From assembly GCA_019114885.1 (NCBI GenBank), contig DXEQ01000074.1, forward strand, positions 1 through 7,841: a DNA stretch of 7,841 nt, given 5' to 3'. The DNA is from Candidatus Anaerobutyricum stercoripullorum. GTDB taxonomy: Bacteria; Bacillota; Clostridia; Lachnospirales; Lachnospiraceae. The position numbers and the translations under genes were made by a program. Positions 1-4,262 of the stretch are shown here, piece by piece (position 1 is the first letter of the stretch; every line of letters begins with the position of its first letter). The notes below the pieces were generated by a model that had not been told where the DNA came from, made no database searches, and worked only from the letters and a program-made list of their open reading frames with translations.

Positions 1-500
1 GCGCCTCCATTATAAAGAAGGATGGTCTCCGGCAGTTCCTCCAGCTCTGTCAGCGCGTAGATAAAACTCTTCATCAGAGCAGTCCCCAGTTCGTCGCTGC
101 CCTCGCCCATCTTTCCGGAACGCAGCACCACCAGCTTCTTCTTTCTGCGGCTGTCCGGCATACAGGAAATCGCTTCTTCCGCTTTTGAAACGGCGGCTGG
201 CTCCGCTGTAGCGGCTTCCTCTCCTGTTCCTGCCGCCGCGCTGGCTTCCGCTCCCGGCACTGTTCCTGCTGTCGTGGCGGTGCCCGGCACCGTGATGGTC
301 ACCTTGTATTCGTTCTCCGCGACTTTTTCCGAACGACAGACGTACTGTTTCTGCTTTGCCATCTTTGTCAGATTCTGCACGGCGATCTCGTTATCCACCA
401 GAACTTCCACCACGCCGCCTTCCGCCATCTCTTTGATGGCATTTTTTGTCTTGATCACCGGAATCGGGCACACGTCGCCCATTGCATTTACTTTTATCAT
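1..500 (-). CDS. yedF: Selenium metabolism protein YedF (3' end outside window)
   Basis: The start is ATG at 500-498 and 166 codons are visible before the window edge. Residues 1-70 form a TusA/SirA-like domain with the CPIP motif (Cys11-Pro14), the sulfur or selenium carrier cysteine of this family. Residues 72-105 are an Ala/Gly/Thr/Glu-rich linker. From about residue 122 a DsrE-like domain begins (KLVVLRSGKMGEG, then LMKSFIYALTE and LPETILLYNGG). The two-domain order TusA-like plus DsrE-like is that of the YedF family of selenium metabolism proteins; the last few tens of residues are missing here only because the window ends. An AAAGGA ribosome site lies about 8 bases before the ATG. The gene follows selD after 27 bases on the same strand, so the two are almost certainly co-transcribed. 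The exact chemistry of YedF is not settled; a role in delivering or storing reduced selenium is inferred from its constant company with selD. Confidence 0.9.
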   Translation of the reverse strand, partial: MIKVNAMGDVCPIPVIKTKNAIKEMAEGGVVEVLVDNEIAVQNLTKMAKQKQYVCRSEKVAENEYKVTITVPGTATTAGTVPGAEASAAAGTGEEAATAEPAAVSKAEEAISCMPDSRRKKKLVVLRSGKMGEGSDELGTALMKSFIYALTELEELPETILLYNGG

Positions 501-527
501 AGCCTTATCCTTTCTCACACATCTATC

Positions 528-1559
528 TTACGGGCGGACCAGAATCTCCTTATCCCGTCTGTTTATGACCTCGCCCACCATGCCGCACGGCAGGGAGAGT
601 GTCTTAAGTTCATCAAGCAGCGCTTCGGCGTCCTCCGGGTCCACGCTGATCAGCAGTCCCCCCGAAGTCTGCGGGTCCAGCAATATCTCCTCCATGGCAA
701 AATCAATCCCGCCAAAATCCACATGAGGTTCCACATAATTGCGGTTCCGCTGCCCGGCCGCCGTCAGCAAAAACTCATCGGCGCAGCGGCGGGCGTCCGC
801 GATATACGGCACGGCGGACGCTGTGATCTGACAGGAATACGCTCCGTGCATCATCTCGTGGAGATGCCCCAGAAAGCCGAATCCGGTCACGTCCGTACAG
901 CCGTGCACCTGGTATTTTGCGGCAATCTCCGCCGCGTATTTATTTAAGGTCGTCATGGAAGCGATTGCCTCCTCCATGGCCTCCCTGGTCGTCTCTCCCA
1001 CCCGGTTGGCAGTGGCAATGATGCCCACGCCCAACGGCTTTGTCAGAATCAGTTTATCGCCAACGAAGCAGCCGTCATTGGGAAGGATATGGTCCGGATG
1101 GACCAGGCCGGTCACTGAGAGACCGTACTTCACACTGTCGTCCGCAATGGAATGTCCACCGGCCAGCGTGCCGCCCGCCTCGTTCACTTTCTCCTGACCA
1201 CCCCGCATGATCTCTCCCAGAATATTCAGATCCATCTTCTCCGGAAAACAGACGATATTCAAAGCGGTGATCACACGGCCGCCCATGGCGTAAACATCAC
1301 TCAGCGCGTTGGCCGCCGCGATCTTCCCGAACGTATACGGGTCCTCCACCATCGGTGGAAAGAAATCCAGCGTCTGTACGATGGCCGTATCCTCGCTGAT
1401 CTTATACACCGCCGCATCGTCATGACTGTCAAAGCCGATGAGCAGTCTCTCGTCCTTTGTCCCCTCCGGCAGCCGGGAGAGCACCCGCTCCAGAATCCCC
1501 GGCCCCAGTTTGGCCGTACATCCGCCGCCCCGGCAGAACACAATCTTCTCACTCATCAT
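528..1559 (-). CDS. selD: Selenide, water dikinase (selenophosphate synthetase)
   Basis: SelD makes selenophosphate from selenide and ATP in the cytosol. The protein is 343 residues from the first ATG, the usual family length. Counting from that ATG, the N-terminal loop GGGCTAKLGP carries Cys14 and Lys17, matching the essential Cys17 and Lys20 of E. coli SelD; the position of E. coli Cys19 is Ala here. The active-site codon is TGT, so this is a Cys form and not a selenocysteine form. Metal/ATP-binding aspartates appear at D48 (DSHDDAAVY), D88 (ALSDVYAMGG) and D223 (CTDVTGFGFLGH), with GGHSI at 134-138 and DPQTSGGLL at 295-303 in the C-terminal domain. Two ATGs are adjacent (1559 and 1556); the strong GGGGGAGGA at 1562-1570 is 3 bases from the first and 6 from the second, so the second may be the main start (342 residues). 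It heads a selD-yedF unit. No selA, selB, selC or ybbB is visible, and the hydroxylase neighbours suggest that selenophosphate here serves a molybdenum enzyme. Confidence 0.96.
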   Translation of the reverse strand: MMSEKIVFCRGGGCTAKLGPGILERVLSRLPEGTKDERLLIGFDSHDDAAVYKISEDTAIVQTLDFFPPMVEDPYTFGKIAAANALSDVYAMGGRVITALNIVCFPEKMDLNILGEIMRGGQEKVNEAGGTLAGGHSIADDSVKYGLSVTGLVHPDHILPNDGCFVGDKLILTKPLGVGIIATANRVGETTREAMEEAIASMTTLNKYAAEIAAKYQVHGCTDVTGFGFLGHLHEMMHGAYSCQITASAVPYIADARRCADEFLLTAAGQRNRNYVEPHVDFGGIDFAMEEILLDPQTSGGLLISVDPEDAEALLDELKTLSLPCGMVGEVINRRDKEILVRP

Positions 1560-1561
1560 TA

Positions 1562-1570
1562 TCCTCCCCC
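1562..1570 (-). promoter_or_regulatory. Ribosome binding site of selD
   Basis: Reading on the minus strand, GGGGGAGGA precedes tandem ATG codons. The GGAGG core ends 3 bases before the first ATG and 6 bases before the second, which favours the second as the main initiation codon. Confidence 0.7.
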
Positions 1571-1611
1571 TTTTCGTCCATATTATTTTTGAATTCTATC
1601 CGCCTTCTTCA

Positions 1612-1639
1612 ATGATTCCGGAATTCTTTTATTTGTCAA
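1612..1639 (-). promoter_or_regulatory. Candidate sigma-70-type promoter for selD-yedF
   Basis: On the minus strand a perfect -35 TTGACA (1639-1634) is followed after 16 bases by AATCAT (1617-1612), a 4/6 match to TATAAT. Transcription would start roughly 35 bases before the selD ribosome site. The spacer and -10 contain the 10-base palindrome ATTCCGGAAT (1615-1624), which could be an operator but is short. A weaker alternative upstream is TTGCAA with a 17-base spacer to TAAAGT. This is pattern reading only. Confidence 0.4.
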
Positions 1640-1786
1640 TAATTCTAAACAGTTTCTACTTTATCAAATCTCCGTATACTTTGCAACGTCGGCAAGATAA
1701 CTTATTCGAAAGCAACGAGTGACATACCGGCAGATGTTTTTCTTTTCCTTCTATCCCTGTTTTCTCCACTTTCGCTTTCTTACCTG

Positions 1787-1815
1787 TTTTCTTTTTCCGG
1801 GATTTCCTTTATGAT
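1787..1815 (+). promoter_or_regulatory. Candidate promoter for yqeC
   Basis: TATGAT at 1810-1815 is a 5/6 match to the -10 box. Seventeen bases upstream is TTTTCT (1787-1792), only a 3/6 match to the -35 box. This would give a short leader ahead of the AGGAGG at 1835. An alternative is TATACT at 1675-1680 with TTTCTA 16 bases upstream, giving a leader of about 160 bases. Neither is strong. Confidence 0.25.
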
Positions 1816-1834
1816 ATTGGAAAGACAACATCAC

Positions 1835-1840
1835 AGGAGG
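1835..1840 (+). promoter_or_regulatory. Ribosome binding site of yqeC
   Basis: A perfect AGGAGG lies 7 bases before the ATG at 1848, which fixes the yqeC start. Confidence 0.85.
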
Positions 1841-1847
1841 AACCGCC

Positions 1848-2759
1848 ATGACCACAACGTTCATAGAAACCCTGATCCGGAAAATGCACCTTGATGACAG
1901 CCGGATCATCACCCTGACGGGAGCAGGAGGAAAGACCACTCTCCTGTACGCCCTGACCGGGTATCTGTCCCGAACAGAAAACACCCTGCTCACCACCACC
2001 ACGCATATCATGGAGCCCCGCGACCTGCCGAATGCCATCCTCGTCACCCGGGAAGACGCGGCCGCCCTGCGTGCGGCCTTCCTCTCCTCCCGCCTGGCCG
2101 CACTGGGAATTCCGGTCAGCGGCCCTTCCGGCGCGGCAGGTCCTTTGGAGACCACGGCAGCCGCTGACGCGGCCGACGGGCCCGCTCCAACTACAGTGAC
2201 TTCCCTCGCGACGGCGGACAGGCCCGCATCAACCGCAGTGGCTTCCCTCGCGGCGGCGGGCAGGCCCGTACCAACTACAGGGGATTCCCTCGCGGCGGCG
2301 GACGGACCTGTCCTTAAATGGCGCGCCCCCTCTCTCTCGTTTCTGGACGAAATCCGGGATATCCCGGCGCGCATCGTCTGTGAGGGAGACGGCTCCCGGC
2401 GCATGCCAGTGAAGATTCCCCGGCAGGGCGAGCCGGTACTTTACCCCGGCACAGACACTGTCATCGGCGTCATCGGCCTGTCCTGTCTGGGACAGCCCGC
2501 CAGCGAATGTCTCTTTGGATGGACCGCTGCGAAACTGAAGAACGATGTCCGGATCACTCCGGATATTCTGGCGCAGATTGCGCTCTCCGGACAGGGGCTC
2601 CGGAAAGGGATTACCACGCAGCATTATCACGTTCTCTTTAATCAGGCTGACTGCCTCGACATGACAGCGCTTCGCGCCATGCAGGAAACCGCGCAAAAAA
2701 TAAGAGACAACGGGACGGACTGCCACATTGTCTCTCTGAAACATCACATATTTTATTGA
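1848..2759 (+). CDS. yqeC: YqeC family selenium-dependent hydroxylase accessory protein
   Basis: This 303-residue protein has a P-loop, TLTGAGGKTT (residues 22-31; Walker A Lys29), near the N-terminus, then TTTTHI (49-54), and later CEGDGSRRMPVKIP (178-191), which matches the conserved 'E-x-DGSRR-P-K' segment of YqeC proteins. The C-terminal part (VIGVIGLSCLGQP, then GQGLRKGI) also fits the family. YqeC is known by gene association as a maturation factor for molybdenum hydroxylases that carry a labile selenium; its biochemical step is unproven, and the P-loop implies nucleotide-dependent work in the cytosol. Residues about 90-157 are an Ala/Pro/Thr-rich insertion with a 14-residue tandem repeat, which looks like a disordered loop between the P-loop half and the DGSRR half and is not a family motif as far as I know. 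The gene is divergent from selD and convergent with xpt, leaving 74 bases to the xpt stop. Its usual partner yqeB is not in the window. Confidence 0.88.
   Translation: MTTTFIETLIRKMHLDDSRIITLTGAGGKTTLLYALTGYLSRTENTLLTTTTHIMEPRDLPNAILVTREDAAALRAAFLSSRLAALGIPVSGPSGAAGPLETTAAADAADGPAPTTVTSLATADRPASTAVASLAAAGRPVPTTGDSLAAADGPVLKWRAPSLSFLDEIRDIPARIVCEGDGSRRMPVKIPRQGEPVLYPGTDTVIGVIGLSCLGQPASECLFGWTAAKLKNDVRITPDILAQIALSGQGLRKGITTQHYHVLFNQADCLDMTALRAMQETAQKIRDNGTDCHIVSLKHHIFY
2172..2318 (+). repeat. 42-bp tandem repeat inside yqeC (3.5 copies)
   Basis: Units lie at 2172-2213, 2214-2255, 2256-2297 and a partial unit at 2298-2318. Units 2 and 3 are identical at 35 of 42 bases by eye. Because 42 is a multiple of three the reading frame is kept, giving 14-residue repeats of the form A-(D/G)-x-P-(A/V)-(P/S)-T-(T/A)-x-x-S-L-A-x at residues 109-157. 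Most differences change the amino acid, but Pro, Ser-Leu-Ala and the length are kept. This is a coding minisatellite in a low-complexity loop. Confidence 0.9.
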
Positions 2760-2954
2760 GCCGACGGCAACCTGCCGGACTTCTGCCAAAGCCATCGGTT
2801 TGCGGCAACGGCTCGCCATCTTCTGCCATGCCGTCAGTTCGCGCCGACGGCTCTCCTGCTTCCTGTCTTACCAACAGTTTGCGCCGGCGGCTCGCCGGAC
2901 TTCGGCTCAGTCTGCCGGTTCCTCTTCGCGGCTTGCGGCTCTTCCTCCGGAAGA
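2756..2954. repeat. About 40-bp degenerate tandem repeat at the yqeC/xpt junction
   Basis: Approximate units start at 2756, 2796, 2835, 2875 and 2916, so the lengths are about 40, 39, 40 and 41 bases. Each carries a core like cggcggctcgcc with a preceding (c)agtttgcg; the first and last units are more diverged. The array begins at the yqeC stop codon, fills the intergenic gap and continues into the 3' end of xpt. Read on the minus strand, units give a 13-residue pattern with GEPxxQT(D/V)G, but unit lengths that are not multiples of three move it between frames. No T-run terminator is seen here. Confidence 0.75.
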
Positions 2955-3517
2955 AACTCGATCACACCGGCGCCCAGCTTTCCGATTCTCGCCTGTGAAT
3001 ACACCGTATACCCGGCTTCTTCCAGACGTTTTCTTCCTTTCTGGAAGGACTTCTCGATGAGGATGCCGATACCGGCCAGCGTCGCTCCGGACGCCTCGAT
3101 GATGCGGCTGGCACCCATGGCCGCCTCTCCGTTGGCCAGGAAGTCATCGATCAGCAGAATCCGGTCTTCCGGCATAATATAATCGGCAAAGAGAGTCAGC
3201 TCGTAACTGGTCCCCTTTGTAAAGGAAGTGATGCGGGTCTGATAAACATTTCCATTGAGAATCTTGGAGGTCTGCTTTTTGAGGATGACCAGAGGCACGT
3301 GCAGATGCTCCGCCGTCATCAGTGCCGGCGCGATTCCGGAACTCTCGATCGTAAACACCTTCGTGATGCCCGCGTCTTTAAAATGCTCTGCAAAGTCTGC
3401 TCCCAACGCATCCATAAACACAGAATCCACCTGATGATTGATGAAACTGTCCACCTTTAATACTGTCTCGCTTAATGCCTGTCCTTCCTTTTTGATTCTA
3501 TCTTCCAGTAATTTCAC
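2834..3517 (-). CDS. xpt: Xanthine phosphoribosyltransferase with repeat-derived C-terminal tail
   Basis: XPT converts xanthine and PRPP to XMP in the cytosol, a purine salvage step. I choose the GTG at 3517-3515 as start: GAGG (3526-3529) lies 8 bases upstream and the product then begins MKLLEDRIKKEGQALSE, aligning with the start of B. subtilis Xpt; the open frame further upstream is only mocA read in another frame. Key parts are VLKVDSFINHQVD (19-31), TIESSGIAPALM (56-67, base binding), the PRPP loop LLIDDFLANGEA (121-132) and AGIGILIEKSFQKGR (148-162). The length is 227 residues against about 190 for the family. The family-like sequence ends near residue 189 (VIEFLP) and the remaining 38 residues are a charged, low-complexity tail encoded by the about 40-bp repeat. 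It follows mocA by 34 bases, so it is the likely last gene of the hydroxylase operon. This context supports a purine substrate for the enzyme. Another type I phosphoribosyltransferase such as a PurR-like regulator is unlikely given the close match to Xpt. Confidence 0.93.
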   Translation of the reverse strand: MKLLEDRIKKEGQALSETVLKVDSFINHQVDSVFMDALGADFAEHFKDAGITKVFTIESSGIAPALMTAEHLHVPLVILKKQTSKILNGNVYQTRITSFTKGTSYELTLFADYIMPEDRILLIDDFLANGEAAMGASRIIEASGATLAGIGILIEKSFQKGRKRLEEAGYTVYSQARIGKLGAGVIEFLPEEEPQAAKRNRQTEPKSGEPPAQTVGKTGSRRAVGAN

Positions 3518-3525
3518 ACTCTTCA

Positions 3526-3529
3526 CCTC
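3526..3529 (-). promoter_or_regulatory. Ribosome binding site that sets the GTG start of xpt
   Basis: On the minus strand GAGG lies 8 bases before GTG at 3517. A second in-frame GTG at 3526 overlaps this site and so is unlikely to be used. Confidence 0.6.
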
Positions 3530-3551
3530 ATATGTATTTTTGTTTTCTATA

Positions 3552-4262
3552 TTATAATCTTTTGCCTGCCATTGCAAGACCTGCCGTACATTTTTCCAGA
3601 TCCTGCACAGAATCCACGTCAAAAAGTTCCTGTGGATCTCCCACCGGAATCTCACGGATACGCTCCGGGTGTCTCGCAAGTATCTGTCGTCCCCCGCTGT
3701 CACCGGTAAGAGCCATAAGCTCTCCGAAAAGATCTCCCGGAAAAAGCACGGGGTTGCCCCGGCGGCTGCCATCGCTGCACACACAGATTCTGTCCGGGTC
3801 CTGCCGGAAAGCCGCAAACATCCGGGTCAGCGTCTCCCCGGCAAGCAGCGGCTGGTCACAGACCATGAAACAGCAGCCATCTGCCTCCCGCTGCGCCGAA
3901 AGGCCCAGACGGAGCGATTCCGAGATGCCCCGCTCCGGATGTTCATTCCAGATCACGCGGATATCCGGCGGGGCAGATTGCCCGGCTATTTCCATTCTTT
4001 TCGACTCCACATACCGCGCGATCTCCGGAAACCGGGTCACCACGCAGATGCTGTCCACCCCGCTTTCTGCTGCCCGCCGGAAGGCATGGACAAAGAGCGG
4101 CTCGCCCCGAAATTCCTCCAGCAGCTTATTGGCCCCGTACCGTTTTCCGAAACCGGAAGCCATGAGTACCACGGCAATACGGCACTCTGCCGGACCTGCC
4201 GCACACGGCGCTTCTCTGGGCTCCCGGTTGTTTTCTGTACATTTTCCGTGTTGGTACATCAT
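3552..4262 (-). CDS. mocA: Molybdenum cofactor cytidylyltransferase-like protein (MocA/YgfJ family)
   Basis: The 236-residue protein is a small nucleotidyltransferase of the MobA-like fold. The signature loop VVLMASGFGKRYGANKLL (31-48) is the family's nucleotide-binding motif, and MVCDQPLL (133-140) carries the metal-binding aspartate. GNPVLFP (169-175), TGDSGGRQIL (186-195) and the terminal FDVDSVQDLE (214-223) are also typical of MocA/YgfJ. MocA transfers CMP from CTP to the molybdenum cofactor before insertion into xanthine-dehydrogenase-type enzymes; YgfJ-type members travel with selenium-dependent hydroxylases. CTP rather than GTP use is inferred from family and neighbours. The start ATG (4262) overlaps the xdhA stop in ATGATG, giving a 4-base overlap and likely translational coupling; no good ribosome site is visible. 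An unusual 28-residue polar leader with three Cys (C8, C20, C27) precedes the first beta strand, with no better start codon inside it. Confidence 0.88.
   Translation of the reverse strand: MMYQHGKCTENNREPREAPCAAGPAECRIAVVLMASGFGKRYGANKLLEEFRGEPLFVHAFRRAAESGVDSICVVTRFPEIARYVESKRMEIAGQSAPPDIRVIWNEHPERGISESLRLGLSAQREADGCCFMVCDQPLLAGETLTRMFAAFRQDPDRICVCSDGSRRGNPVLFPGDLFGELMALTGDSGGRQILARHPERIREIPVGDPQELFDVDSVQDLEKCTAGLAMAGKRL

Larger units (their letters stand above)
1560..1847. other. Divergent selD / yqeC intergenic region
   Basis: This 288-base AT-rich stretch separates divergently transcribed selD and yqeC and contrasts with the GC-rich genes around it. It contains the candidate promoters listed separately, the palindrome at 1615-1624, and a pyrimidine-rich tract on the plus strand at about 1734-1798 (roughly 64 bases with only 7 purines). 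I see no convincing small ORF, tRNA, riboswitch or hairpin-plus-T-run terminator in it. Its position suggests shared control of selenophosphate supply and YqeC, but no regulator site is recognised. Confidence 0.6.

Noticed and set aside
274..1592. Plus-strand open frames opposite yedF and selD
   Set aside because: Antisense shadows; the minus strand carries clear conserved proteins.
1681..1695. TTGC...GCAA inverted repeat as an operator
   Set aside because: Only four base pairs in each arm with a seven-base centre that does not pair; too weak.
1751..2404. 217-residue minus-strand open frame opposite yqeC
   Set aside because: It is Arg/Ala-rich with no recognisable motif, as expected for the antisense of a GC-rich gene.
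2834..2836. xpt stop TGA as a possible selenocysteine codon
   Set aside because: It lies in a degenerate repeat tail and not at a catalytic site; no SECIS-like hairpin was recognised and XPT is not a selenoprotein family.
3551..3577. TATAAT with TTGCAA upstream on the minus strand before xpt
   Set aside because: The spacing is 15 bases and it overlaps the mocA stop in an AT-rich gap; a chance match is likely, though an internal promoter is not excluded.
3518..3817. 100-codon upstream extension of the xpt frame
   Set aside because: It overlaps mocA in another frame; the product from GTG 3517 matches Xpt from its first residues and has a ribosome site.
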